From: Luidia sarsii
Taxonomy: Eukaryota; Echinodermata; Asteroidea; Paxillosida; Luidiidae
Length of the DNA: 64,000 nt
Direction: 5' to 3'
Assembly (NCBI GenBank): GCA_949987565.1
Contig: OX465103.1
Coordinates: 363,045 to 427,044 of the forward strand
Made by a program: the position numbers and the translations under genes. The notes beneath the pieces were generated by a model. It did no database searches and was not told the DNA's origin. It worked only from the letters and a program-made list of their open reading frames with translations. The first letter of the stretch is position 1, and each line of letters starts with the position of its first letter. This document shows, one piece after another, positions 12,260 to 22,954 of the stretch.

Positions 12260-12690
12260 CTGCGGGCTGAAATGTGCACTTATATGGATGTTCACACTAC
12301 ATTTCAACTCGGGTTGAAATGTACGCGGGTACGACCCGCGTACATTTCAACTCGTGTAAATCAGGCTGCGTGTTCACACAAAATTGGCTGCCGCGCTACT
12401 ACGTGTGAGTTTCGACGCGTGTGAAGTGTTGATGCGTTCACACTGCTCAATCAAGCACGGGTCACGAGCAGACAATTCCCATAGTGCAATGCGGTGTCCA
12501 TGTCGAACGTCTGCGCATGCGTGTGTGCTGCCCTGCTGCGTAATGCATGAGGGTCTCTGAGTACTGTTAGTTCCAACCATAGTTGAGGGCCTTACGCGTG
12601 TCGACGCCGTGTGGTGTGAATAGGTCAGTCATTTCACGTCTCAGACCCAGGTCGGACCTGGAGATTGTGTTGTAGTGTGAAAAGCCCTAA
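12260..12690. mobile_element. Possible fold-back (MITE-like) element with nested hairpins
   Basis: A perfect 18-base inverted repeat (GTTGAAATGTACGCGGGT and its complement, loop ACG) spans 12313-12351. An adjoining ATTTCAAC at 12302-12309 can pair with either copy of GTTGAAAT. Around it are repeated TTCACAC and GTGTGAA words in both orientations, and the block ends in GTGTGAAAAGCCC near 12676-12690. This layout resembles non-autonomous DNA transposons whose ends carry GGGCTTTTCACAC. I could not define matching termini or a target-site duplication. Confidence 0.45.
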
Positions 12691-13134
12691 TCTCAGACAA
12701 ATGTACAAATCTGCGAAAAGAATTCCGAACAATCAAATTACAAAACTGCATTCGTGCCGTAGCCTAAACCTCTTTACCTATTGGGCCTAGACCAGTACCA
12801 TACACACCTAGTCGCAACCATACCATTTCTCAGACGAGCACGTATTGGGCCTATCATGATACTTAAGCTTTGGCGATCGTATACTTATATCCATCGGGCT
12901 TAGAGATGCGAGTTATGTTCGACAGGATGGAAACGGCGCGTAACAACTCTCGTCAGCTTGAATCAAGCACTGCAGCTAATCATACCCGCACTCCTCTCCT
13001 GCCCTAACCACAGGCGATTACGACTCCACTCCCCATCACAAACATAAGAACTGGATGTGACAGCTAGCCTTTTTGAAAGGTTGACAAGAGACATGTTAAA
13101 TCAGTGAGACAGGGCAAGATAGACGGTGAGTCAG
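12691..13134. other. No supported feature
   Basis: Unique sequence between the fold-back element and the hexamer tract. Confidence 0.5.
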
Positions 13135-13682
13135 AGGCGGAGGAAGAGACAGAGGGAGAGGGAGAGACAGAGACAGAGGCAGAGGCAGAGGCATTGGCAG
13201 AGGCAGTGGCAGAGGCAGGGGCAGAGGCAGAGGCAGAGACAGAGACAGAGGGAGAGGCAGAGACAGAGGGAGAGGCAGAGGCAGAGACAGAGGCAGAGGC
13301 AGAGGCAGAGGCAGTGGCAGAGGCAGGGGCAGAGGCAGAGGCAGAGGCAGAGACAGAGGGAGAGGCAGAGACAGAGGGAGAGGCAGAGGCAGAGACAGAG
13401 GCAGAGGCAGAGGCAGAGGCAGAGGCAGAGGCAGTGGCAGAGGCAGGGGCAGAGGCAGAGGCAGAGGCAGAGGCAGAGGCAGAGGCAGAGGCAGAGACAG
13501 AGGGAGAGGCAGAGACAGAGGCAGAGGCAGAGGCAGAGGCAGTGGCAGAGGCAGGGGCAGAGGCAGAGACAGAGGGAGAGGCAGAGACAGAGGCAGAGGC
13601 AGAGGCAGAGGCAGTGGCAGAGGCAGGGGCAGAGGCAGAGGCAGAGGCAGAGGCAGAGGCATAGGCAGAGGCAGGGGCAGAG

Positions 13683-13714
<32 letters not shown>

Positions 13715-13778
13715 AGGGGCAGAGGCAGTGGCAGAGGCAGAGGCAGGGGCAGGGGCAGAGGCAGAGGCAGAGCCAGTG

Positions 13779-13810
<32 letters not shown>

Positions 13811-13892
13811 AGAGGCAGAGGCAGGGGCAGGGGCAGAGGCAGAGGCAGAGCCAGTGGCAGAGGCAGTGGCAGAGGCAGAGGCAGAGGCAGAG

Positions 13893-13924
<32 letters not shown>

Positions 13925-14114
13925 AGAGGCAGAGGCAGTGGCAGAGGCAGAGGCAGAGGCAGGGGCAGAGGCAGAGGCAGTGGCAGAGGCAGAGCCAGTG
14001 GCAGAGGCAGAGGCAGAGGCAGAGGCAGAGGCAGAGGCAGAGGCAGAGGCAGAGGCAGAGGCAGAGGCAGTGGCAGAGGCAGAGGCAGGGGCAGGGGCAG
14101 AGGCAGTGGCAGAG

Positions 14115-14146
<32 letters not shown>

Positions 14147-14272
14147 AGAGAAACAGAAAGAGAAAGAGAAAGAGAAGGAGAAAGAGAAAGAGAAAGAGAA
14201 AGAGAAAGAGGGAGAGGCAGATAAAGAGAAAGACAAAGAGAAAGAGAGAGAGGTGGAGGAGGAGAGGGAGAA
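13135..14272. repeat. GGCAGA hexanucleotide tract passing into GAAAGA
   Basis: About 1.0 kb of (GGCAGA)n with GGCAGT, GGCAGG and GACAGA variants gives way at about 14150 to (GAAAGA)n and then GGAGGAGAGG. The six-base period keeps all frames open: Ala-Glu or Gln-Arg on plus, Leu-Pro, Ser-Ala or Cys-Leu on minus. The variant order (for example GGCAGTGGCAGAGGCAGGG) recurs many times, showing amplification in larger blocks. I see no evidence that any frame is translated. Confidence 0.9.
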
Positions 14273-14763
14273 AGAGACCCATCATACCATGCATTAGTGC
14301 CTAGCCGTCCACAAGTCCCAAAGACAGACGAGACAGAGGAATGGGGATTTCCCACGTCTAAGTACCTCCCAGCAGCCTCGGCAAATACATTAAATTGAAA
14401 GGCGGATTCGTCCTAGGAACAAGTGTCTCTTGAGATTCCATTAAATTGTGAGTACATTTTGAAATAATGCGAGTTGGTATACACGGCATGGTGTGCAAAT
14501 TAGTTTCTGGAGGGACGAAAGCAAAAATGTCAAGTGAATTGTTTGGAGAAGGGTTGAGGGAGTTCAGCATTGGGGAGGCGCCAACCGCAGACCCAAGACC
14601 GAGTAAACAAATTGCTCCAAAGATCGCTGGAAGGTTGTGAAGCCTGCAGGCGAAACCGATGATAGAACTAGCGTGCGCGTAATGTCAATGAGATTTGAGT
14701 GTCTGTCACACCGAGTAAGAGATATAAGAACATGTTTCAGCACTACCCTCAAAGATAAATATT
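14273..14763. other. No supported exon
   Basis: Unique sequence leading into a probable Penelope-like/LINE-derived segment. No domain pattern seen. Confidence 0.5.
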
Positions 14764-14820
14764 TTTTTCTCCTGATGACGGCCACAGCATACTGGTCGAA
14801 ACGTCGAGTTATCACTCAGG
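14764..14820 (+). ncRNA. Hammerhead-like core motif, probably retroelement-derived
   Basis: CTGATGA (14772-14778) is followed by a short hairpin, GGCCA (14780-14784) and TGGTC (14793-14797) with one G-U pair, and then directly by GAAAC (14798-14802). This is the order of the conserved hammerhead ribozyme core: CUGAUGA, stem II, GAAA. One extra base separates CTGATGA from the stem. I could not find a clear stem I or a stem III partner with a cleavage site upstream, so activity is doubtful. Penelope-like retroelements are known to carry hammerhead motifs, and a LINE-type tail follows 140 bases later. Confidence 0.4.
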
Positions 14821-14934
14821 TTCTTTTCAGAACCACACCTCTTCCTTTAAGAGACCCGATACATGGTGTCACCGCAAACCTTCCTATATATATTTTTTTT
14901 GTATTTTAGGTCTGACTACCCTTGTAGATGTCTA

Positions 14935-15015
14935 TAATATTTTTGATATTGTAATGCGCTCTTGATCATGTCATGGAAAAAGCGCTATATAGATTCAAGA
15001 TTATTATTATTATAT
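14935..15015 (+). mobile_element. LINE-type 3' tail fragment
   Basis: AAAAAGCGCTATATAGATTC followed by AAGATTATTATTATTATAT matches the ending common to many animal non-LTR retrotransposons, in which a GCGCTATATAAAT-type word precedes an ATT microsatellite. Upstream there is TGTAATGCGCTCTTGA, also typical of such tails. No reverse transcriptase frame remains. Confidence 0.6.
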
Positions 15016-15223
15016 TCAGATCTTTTAAATTTCAGCTCATGTGTTCGCTGTAATTGAAGATTCTCTCAGAGAAGTCCCTTTGGTACGAGCATTCCTCCAT
15101 GGTACAAGCATGTCTTGCATCAAGTATCTCTCATCTGCTCAGCTGCTTTTGTGCTTATGATGGAGAAACCAAATGATTCCTATGGCTATGGAGATTGGAA
15201 TCTACCAACCGCACGACCTGCAC

Positions 15224-15297
15224 ATGCTCAGTGGTCAAGTGGTTACGGTGTCTGCACTCGCAAGCAGAAGTCGCGGGTTCGATTGCTTCCCGAGCCT
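15224..15297 (+). repeat. tRNA-derived SINE head beside the LDLa exon
   Basis: CTCAGTGGTCAAGTGGTTAC (A-box region) and GCGGGTTCGATTGC (B-box region) occur at tRNA spacing. TCTGC and GCAGA can pair as an anticodon-like stem, but the enclosed loop is eight bases. The outer GCTC and GAGC can also pair. The 5' part is close to the fragment at 53.59 kb, so this is a dispersed family rather than a unique tRNA gene. It ends 11 bases before the donor GT of the LDLa exon (15309-15310), on the opposite strand. Confidence 0.55.
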
Positions 15298-15310
15298 TGC
15301 CCCTTCTTAC

Positions 15311-15445
15311 CTTGATTCTGGCATGCTGTCGGGTCCTCATCATCGCCCCTTTGGCAGTTATTGACACCATCACACTGCCGCTCCTTAGAGATGCACACCC
15401 CGTTGTTGCACTTGACGTAGGCTGAGGGACAGCTGCCAGAGGAAT
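15311..15445 (-). CDS. LDL-receptor class A domain exon (phase 1-1)
   Basis: A 135-base exon encodes one complete LDLa module: SSGSCPSAYVKCNNGVC, ISKERQCDGVNNC, then QRGDDEDPTACQNQ. All six cysteines are present, with the calcium-cage signature CDGxxxC-x-x-GDDEDxxxC; Asp replaces the usual Ser of GSDE. Such modules bind ligands in lipoprotein receptors and in mosaic surface or secreted proteins. The acceptor is TTACGTCACAG (15448-15446 side) and the donor G|GTAAG ends the exon at 15311. Both boundaries are phase 1, compatible with the EGF exons downstream and the last CUB exon upstream. No neighbouring LDLa exon was found, which argues against a classical LRP with tandem arrays. Confidence 0.85.
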
Positions 15446-16639
15446 CTGTGACGTAATGAAACCAATGACTCACGTTAGGTTCGCTGTGCAGGCCTACTAC
15501 ACAAAGAATGAAATAATGTAGTTGTCTACATGGTCACCATTACCTGATACAATGATCGATCAATATTGGTCAATTTGTTGCTGCTCCACTAATTGTATTC
15601 GATTCCAAACATGGATTGGTCGTATATTTACATCAAGGTGCATCGTATGGCAGCAATGATCAGTTTTTCAACAGCTAAGTTCCTGAATGAACTTGACTCT
15701 TGATCGGACATAAAGGACGCCCATTCGCTGTCCGACCTTCGTCCGATATTGAGCCGGGCCCTTTGACCCTTTGCTCACACCAAGTTGAGCTCGACTTCGG
15801 CCTCATTCAATGCTGTGGCTTGCCCACTCCAGTCCACCCACAGCTGGCCTATTATAGGGAGTAGTTATCGCCTGTCAAGTCAAGAGTGGCCAAAAATTCC
15901 AACACCACGCAATCTTGACTGGTGTTATAATATAATATCCTAAAGTTCTTCTTACAGTGAACGGACTATAGGATTGAAACCTCAGTCCCTCTAATTGTGG
16001 ATGATTGCATTTGGGTGTTTTTGTGTGGTTGGTGATACAGCAGAATTGCTGTCAATATATTGGATGCAATACGCACGGAATTGAAGGCAGAGTCCTTTAC
16101 GAATGTCTGTAAGTAGCAAGGCAAATGCTGTTGATAAACATGATATAATCCGAGAGGCGAAGCAGGGAGAAGGCCGGAGAGATCAAATATCATATCATCA
16201 GTGGGTCCGAGCGAGCGTGCTCAACATGTGCAGAGTACACTTTGACAGACATCCAAGAAGACAACAAAAAAAGGGTTCCAGAATAACGCGTGCCCTACAC
16301 GAGGCAGCCACTGCATAATGAAATACCGTCAACTTGAAATGCTGACGGACGAGAAGGGGTTTCATTAGAGAGCAAAACAGGACAGCCTAGCAAGCAATAA
16401 ACCATACACAGCAGCCGCGTAGGGAAAGGCAGCAGGCGTTGAAATCCCTGACGATAATGCCAGCTTGAAGTGGCTAAGTGAATGCTTTTTTAGAAGCCTG
16501 CATGTTCTCGTCGAGGGAGCCGGTTATTCCAGCCGGTCGGTGGGTCGGTAATTTATGGGAATTATTCATTACCGCTCGTGGAGGTTTTTATGTTGCGTCG
16601 TCCCTGGTCAAGGGTGTGGGGACGAGGGCCCGAGTAAAC
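15446..16639. other. Intronic or intergenic, no exon found
   Basis: Unique sequence upstream of the LDLa exon in transcript direction. No cysteine-rich module or phase-1 exon could be recognised. Confidence 0.5.
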
Positions 16640-16845
16640 CGCGTGCCTTGAGGGAGGGTACTTGAATGAGAGTGGGTCGAGAGGAAGGGAGCTAGGGAGG
16701 AGAGGGGGAGGAATGGAGGTGTGAAAGAAGGATGGGAGGAGTGGGGAGGGAAGGAAGGCCAGGGAGGGAGGGAGGGATGGAGCTAGGGAGAGGGAGAGAG
16801 GGGGGGAGAGGGAGAGAGGGAGAGATAGAGAGAGAGTGAGTAAGG
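16640..16845. repeat. GGGA/GAGA purine-rich tract
   Basis: Purine-rich on the plus strand, mixing GGGAGG and GAGAGG units. The minus frame is Pro/Ser/Leu-rich. Confidence 0.8.
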
Positions 16846-18151
16846 CATCTCGGTGGCTATAGAGGAAGATCAGGGCCCTGGGAAGCACAGGATGATTACC
16901 CTGACAATAAGTAGAACAGAAACCCCGAAAGCCAGTTCCATTCCAAAATGAGATTCTTTCCGTTAACCCTGACGCTAATCATAGCTGGCAGGTCTAGCAA
17001 GTCCACCCAGGCTGCTAAGAGGATTCTGCATCTAAAGTGCACTGAGTGCAAAACATCATGGAGTTATCAGGAAAAGCCTTGCGTATAACATCAACAATAT
17101 ACGACTGCAATGACGCCAGGCAGGTCTTGTGAATCTCACACGGACCCGAAGGTGGATCAGTCATTCGTGCGTCTTGGTTCCGTTGGTAAGTGCCGCCTGT
17201 TGAATGAAGAGAGCGACCTCAGTTGACGGATCGTCTCAACCAAACACCAGGCCCTCGGATGGGGGCTGTTTTAAATTCCTCCCACACACGAGATGCTGAT
17301 AACCTCGAATTCACTGCACCATCACCATCTCGCAAACGATGCTCTCATGGTTTGAATCTCGGAATTTCAGGGAATCCTTTTCACCGCATAGACCTAAATG
17401 ATATTGTTTGGTCTCACAGTCTACCTAACAATGTCTCGCCTCTTCCTTAAGAAAAAGAAATGATATCGCAGCATATCTTGAAGGCGGTTAGACTTTATCC
17501 ACTTTGCGAGAGCTTGGACGAGTTTATGCGAAAAAGTATACCCTGTGGACTAACCTATGCGCACCAAGGCTATTATTGGGTTAACTCCCGTAGATTGGTG
17601 GCGAGTTTATGTGTTGGTCTTTTTAGAGTTACCTTATCGTCTCTCGATATCAGCCACAGTCTAGTCATCAGACCATGGTTAGCTACGGACGTCTTGAGGG
17701 GGGGGGACGTCGTCCTATACCTGGGCCGATCTCCGCGGGGGAGGCGCTTAGACAAAGCGTTGAGGAAATCAAAGGAAGAGAGCTGGCATGGTGGGGGAGG
17801 TGACGTGTTTGAAGATGTGCAATTGGGCTTCAAGGCAGCGCTGGGCACTGAATGCAATTGGCACGTGATGGCTCGTGAAGCTGAGTCCGTTTTGGTGTTG
17901 AGAATTTCAGTCTTAGCTTTGCCTCGCACAATGTGTCAGAATAAACGCCATGTCCGATCTATCTCCTCCAAACCAAAGGCCTGTAATCAAATATACAGCA
18001 GTCTCTGTCAGTGGAACATTTCTCATTTTATCCGCCTCATTGAGACGAGCAGTGTCCCGTTCATGGTGCTACCTCAGCGTGAAATAGTCTACTAATCACA
18101 ACCAGTCGTTTTTCCTTCAACTCGATAATCACCCCAACCTAAGGAGCGTCC
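16846..18151. other. Unique DNA with an unexplained 211-codon frame
   Basis: A plus-strand frame runs from 17460 to 18095. It has no recognisable domain, no cysteine or hydrophobic pattern, and an overlapping open frame on the minus strand. Frames of this length are expected to appear occasionally by chance in 64 kb. I therefore list it only as an unsupported ORF. Confidence 0.3.
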
Positions 18152-18152
18152 A

Positions 18153-18386
18153 AGGTCTAACCAGTCGATTTTGGGCTTTCTCCGCCGGTCTCTGGACCAA
18201 TCAGATGGCCGGATTTACCCCACGTGTTCCCCATTTGCATGAAATGAGGAGCCAGGATCTACCTTGCAGCGCGGGGGTATAGGTAAATTTGTGAAGGGCT
18301 ATTATTAATACAAATAACGAAAATAACGAATACCCCTGCACGTATCATTTCTCTCATAATTAGCCCGAAATCGACTGGTTAGACCT
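18153..18386. mobile_element. Fold-back element with 25-base terminal inverted repeats
   Basis: AGGTCTAACCAGTCGATTTT plus GGGCT (18153-18177) is matched at 18362-18386 by its inverted copy with one mismatch (TTTT versus TTTC). The 184-base interior has no coding potential. A partial copy of the AACCAGTCG word also occurs just outside, near 18102. The size and structure fit a non-autonomous DNA transposon. A target-site duplication was not evident. Confidence 0.6.
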
Positions 18387-19053
18387 GTGCACTGTACTAA
18401 CTACTAAACTCCACATGATGGAGTTTGCATTCTGACCTGTTTTCACTTCGATGTTTTCTTGTGTTCTTCCCAATTGAAAAACAAGACCACAATTCATCTC
18501 TGTAAGAGATAAACGAATGCGGCATGTGGCTGTTCGTTTGAATAAAAACGGTCGTGAGTAAGTAGCCACGCAGACCCTTCAGTGGCATTATGGCCACTCA
18601 ACGACGCCATATTCTTACTTGAACGCGCCTTTGTATTGACATGCCTTCTTCATGTCCTCGTACCATGCTCGAGGGTTTGCAGCATGAGAGGTTGTCAGCT
18701 AACCGATGTGCGGCATTTCTGTTTTCAGGCACTTTGCATGGTGCCATGCTGTATATTGCATTTGGAGTCCAGCCCTTTCGTCCTGCACGTTGCTATTGGG
18801 GATGCGCTGCGATGCGAGGCCGATCGAAACTGCCAAGGACATTCAAATCAATGCATCCGTTGGGAGACAGGGATGATGGAACATTGCATGCAGGCCTGTC
18901 ACATTGAATGTCGGCTCGTGCATGAAGAACACGCGCTGATTGATGCATTGTGATCTGCGAAGCATTGGCGCCAAAAGAACCTTTATTGCTATTGGTAGAG
19001 AGACATTGGTCTGTACATGTAATGTATGTAAAGGTAGCAATAATAATTCTCAT
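18387..19053. other. No supported feature
   Basis: Unique sequence. A plus-strand frame of 123 codons at 18582-18953 has no domain features and I treat it as chance. Confidence 0.45.
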
Positions 19054-19140
19054 AAAATTTAGTGGGCCTGACGTTTCGATCCTAGCAGGACCTTTCTCAT
19101 AGGTCCTGCTAGGATCGAAACGTCAGGCCCACTAAATTTT
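19054..19140. mobile_element. Perfect 40-base hairpin, best copy of the GAAACGTC family
   Basis: The left arm 19054-19093 and right arm 19101-19140 are perfect complements over 40 bases with a 7-base loop (TTCTCAT). Key words are GGGCCTGACGTTTCGATCC on the left and GGATCGAAACGTCAGGCCC on the right. The sequence after the right arm, with TTTTAGTCAGTAAGCAGTTT (19159-19178), is the reverse complement of the flank seen beside the left arms at 3.58 and 36.35 kb. The whole unit is therefore a palindrome-like element with an extended, two-sided flank. Confidence 0.8.
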
Positions 19141-19178
19141 AAGATTTGCATTTTGGTAATTTTAGTCAGTAAGCAGTT

Positions 19179-20774
19179 TGCAACATTTGTGTATATCACC
19201 AATAATATTTCTCTTTAGAGAATGAAAATGGCTTTAAGGAGAACCCGTAATTGAACATTTCGGGCAGTGTGTACTCTGTCCGTCATTAGGAGACTATTGG
19301 ATTCCAACAGACGATTCCGCTTATTTATGAGTGCTTCAGATAATATGTAGCTGAAGTCTGTATATAGAAGCTTGCCAAGCTACGCATGCACTAAGGTATG
19401 CCGACCCTTGACTAAGCTATGCGCTGCTTGAACCATTCCTTGAGCAGGGAATTCACTATATGCATGTGCAGCTGTTTGAACCCACACTTTCAGTCAAGCA
19501 TGTACATCGGCAGACTGGTAGAAGATGAAGCATGTCACTCAATGAATTCGAACCAATGGCGGGAGATTGCAGTGATGAGAATTCCATTCCCCACAATGTC
19601 TACAGTCAGGTTCTCCTTTAATTCCATCTGTGAGTTTGACTGAGCAGCTCAGTGACTTGGAATGGACTTATTGGCAGTTAGAGAAGCTGCTTGGACACCC
19701 CAAGGAACCCTAGCCTCGATAGATAGACGAATAATCCAAACTACCTCCAGGGATTTATGGAGGAACGAAAACTCAGTGGATTCGCTCAGAGTCTCCACCT
19801 GACGGTAGATCTAGGACCAATGTTGTAGCCCTGTTTACAGGCCCAATACAACATTGGTAAAGGTCAAAAGATTGCCACAGTTTGTGTGTTAAACCATTAA
19901 ACATCCGACAAGAGCAATCCTGCGAAGGTTTTAGCTCAAATGGTGATCTGAGAAAGTAGACAAGAAAGTAGACATTCTGTAGTGTAAGAAATAGTTTATA
20001 ACTTGCAACTTGCGAGTAATAAACTATTTGTCGATGTTTCAGTGAATATTTCTAGGGAAGTACAGCATCCCAGACCGTAAGATTTCAACATTCTATCATG
20101 GCCATCTACAAACTGTAAATTAGAAGGCAATCCGATCTACCCAATGCTGTAGTGGGCTTTTAAACGTGACAACTAACTGAGGCACAGGCATATGACCCAT
20201 TATTTTGTCAGCAACGGCTCCATTTGTAATTTAAGTCAAGCAAAGAATGGTCTGAGTCTCTTTGATTGATATGTATATTTGTACGCATATTTTTGATAAT
20301 CAAAATCTGATATTTTATCCATTATTCTCATCTTTTTAATGCATGTAGCTTGATTTATTTAGTATTTATATATTTTCCTCTTTGGAAAATTATTCTTACT
20401 CCCACATGTAACCTATAAATGAAGCTAAATATGAAAACACAACCTCCCGTAACCTCGATGAGACAAAATCAGGATTTGACGGGATTTGCGACCATAATTC
20501 GTTATGCAGTTAGGAATAAAATTGGAATAACACGACAGGGTAGCTACCCCTCCGATAGGATAGGTAAGATAAGTCACTAATGGCATTTTCGTTCTTCAAA
20601 GAAGCAATCTCATGTATCACATGAATCTATGGCAGATATATTCATTGACCTTTTCTGGAGTGGAGGTTGGGGCTTGGGTGAAATGGAGGCTGATACATAA
20701 TGCGGGTAAGGACTGCACAGCGCCAGCCAAGCTGTCTCGGTCAGTTTGCGCAAAGGGGACCGGTCAGTGGTGGT
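19179..20774. other. No supported feature
   Basis: Unique, AT-rich sequence, becoming GC-richer after 20640. No exon or repeat family member recognised. Confidence 0.5.
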
Positions 20775-20792
20775 GGGGGGGGGGGGGGGGGG
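20775..20792. repeat. Poly-G run of 18
   Basis: A pure run of 18 G on the plus strand, 108 bases before the CT-rich tract. Runs like this are prone to length error and can form quadruplexes. Similar runs occur at 62684-62697 (14 G) and 32917-32929 (13 C). Confidence 0.85.
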
Positions 20793-20899
20793 TCACTCCA
20801 CGAGGTACGTGTGAGCATGCTTCCTTCGCCGTGTGACTACTGTGCGCAAACCGGTGCACCGCGCAAGCCCGGACAAGATGCTACGGCAATCAAAGGCTT

Positions 20900-21735
20900 T
20901 CTGTCTCTCTTTCTTCCTTTCTCTCTGTCTCTCTCTGTCTCTCCCTGTCTCTCTGTTTCTCTCTATCTATCTCTTTCTGCCTCTCTCACTCCCTGTCTCT
21001 CTTTCTCTCTCTGTCTCTTGCTATCGTTCATGTCTCTTTCTGCCTCTCACTTTCTATCTATCTCTTTCTGCCTCTCACTCTCTATATATCTATCTCTGTC
21101 TCTTGCTATCTTTTGATGTCCCTCGGTGTCTCTCTGTTTCTCTCTCTCTGCCTCTCTCACTCCCTGTCTATCCGTCTATATTTCTCTCTCTCTGTCTCTT
21201 GCTATCTTTTCATGTTCCTCTCTGTCTCTCTGTTTCTCTCTGCCTCTCTCACTCTCTGTCTATCTGTCTCTTTTTCTGCTTCCCTATGTACTTCTCCGTC
21301 TCTTTGCCTCCCTCTTCTTCTCTATTTCCGTCTAGGCCTATCCCTGTCTCTATGCCTCGCTCTCTACCTCTGTCTCGCTGTCTCTCTACCTCTGTCTCTC
21401 TGTCTGTCTATCTCTGTCTCTCTCTGTCTCTCTATCTCTGTCTGTCTATCTCTGTCTCTCTCTGTCTCTCTATCTCTGTCTATCTCTCTCTCTATCTCTG
21501 TCTCTCTGTCTCTCTATCTCTGTCTATCTCTCTCTCTATCTCTGTCTCTCTGTCTCTCTATCTCTGTCTCTCCCTGTCTCTCTATCTCTGTCTATCTATC
21601 TCTATCTCTCTCTGTCTCTCTATCTCTGTCTGTCTATCTCTGTCTCTCTCTCTGTCTCTCTATCTCTGTCTATCTATCTCTGTCTCTGTGTCTCTGTGTC
21701 TCCCCCTTTCCCATCCCTCCCTCTCTATTCCTATC
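20900..21735. repeat. CTCTGTCT pyrimidine tract with stepwise subfamilies
   Basis: About 830 bases built from TCTCTGTCTC, TATCTCTGTC and CCTCTCACTC words. The left part is enriched for CTTTCTGCCTCTCACT and the right part for TATCTCTGTCTCTCTCTGTC, so the array has domains of different variants. Long open frames across it are compositional. Confidence 0.88.
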
Positions 21736-22442
21736 TAGACAGGTAAGACGCGCTTGACCTCGTGGAAAGATGAGAGGAGAGACACACATGAACAAATGGT
21801 TGGGGCTGGTTGTCACGATGACTGGACAACATTGCAAACAAAATATAAACTTCACCGATAGAATCGCACACTACATCATTTGTTTAAGTGACACACTTTC
21901 AGTTGAGCTTTAGATACCGTGCCTAGTCGGCAGAACCCCTAAGAGCCAATGAAGGCTATGTGCATAATGCCTCATTGCCTCATATTGACCGTCCCATCTC
22001 TGGCTCTATCTTCAGCTTTACGCCTCGACAAAATCATCATCCCATGGACCTTGACATGTCGAGAATAACAAATTACAGCGGAATTGAATGGGGCGGGATT
22101 TCTGACAAGATTATGGGCGCAATTGACGGATGAGAGCAGGGTGTGTTTGTCTTTGGGCAGGCATTGATGGGCTGACTAGAGGGAGTAATTAGGAGAATCG
22201 AGTAGTAGAGAGAATCAGCTGAAATGAACCAAACTATAAGGGACAAGGACCATCCACAGTCTATGAATTGTGTACTGTCTGCAGAAGGTACTCGACGTAC
22301 GCAGACAAAATCTTAACAATAATGCATCTACTTTGTTCGATCTCCGCACAGCTGTATCTGGGTGATCAAATGAGATGCGATAATTAATTGTTAATTGGTT
22401 CTGACCCCTCTATAGCACAACACAACTATTTGGGAAGGTCAG
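21736..22442. other. No supported feature
   Basis: Unique sequence without a recognisable exon. Confidence 0.5.
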
Positions 22443-22490
22443 CCACCTAAGCGATGTATAGCTTAGGTGGTAGAGCGCAGACAGGTTTAA
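22443..22490 (+). repeat. Hairpin overlapping a tRNA-like A box
   Basis: CCACCTAAGC and GCTTAGGTGG form a perfect 10-base inverted repeat around GATGTATA. The right arm runs into GCTTAGGTGGTAGAGCGC, a tRNA A-box-like word that recurs on the minus strand at 51149-51168 (CTTAGGTGGTAAGAGCGC). No B box follows here, so it is at most a truncated SINE. Confidence 0.4.
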
Positions 22491-22954
22491 ACAAGTGTAT
22501 TCTAATTTGTTTTGCCAATTTGATGAATCGTTTGAAATCATCTATTAGTTTCATTGCTTGATTGTTTCACACCCCTACCAAGTCACACTCCTATACACTG
22601 CTGTACAAGAGCAACTACCGTCTTGTTCCCATCGGTAGATAGGCGCATTACAGGATTAGGATGAATGTACTACTGCTAGTTCAGTTTCTGTCACGTGCAA
22701 CCGATTCAAGGGAACTCTTCCATGGATGAGAGTCATTGCATCCAGGGGAGACGAATTACTATCAAGGGGCCAATCTTAATCTGTTAGCCTTGACGAGGTC
22801 GTAATATGACCCTGCACTTTGCCACCTTCTGCGTGGTAAGTTCGGTTCGTATTGCAGGGGAACAGATGAGTTTCATCCTTCTGTTTTGGGGAGATCTTTT
22901 TTCCACTTTTGGAGGCAAATTCTGATTCCAAATAAACAAAATCCAGATCAGAAA
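22491..22954. other. No supported feature
   Basis: Unique sequence. Confidence 0.5.

Noticed and set aside
13064..14355. Large Ala-Glu, Gln-Arg, Leu-Pro or Ser-Ala proteins
   Set aside because: All arise from a six-base repeat that is open in nearly every frame. No splice sites or unique coding flanks.
15224..15297. A functional tRNA gene
   Set aside because: The A and B boxes are good, but the anticodon loop has eight bases and the T arm does not fold properly. A relative at 53.6 kb indicates a SINE.
17460..18095. A 211-codon gene
   Set aside because: No domain, composition or splice evidence. One such frame by chance in 64 kb is not surprising.
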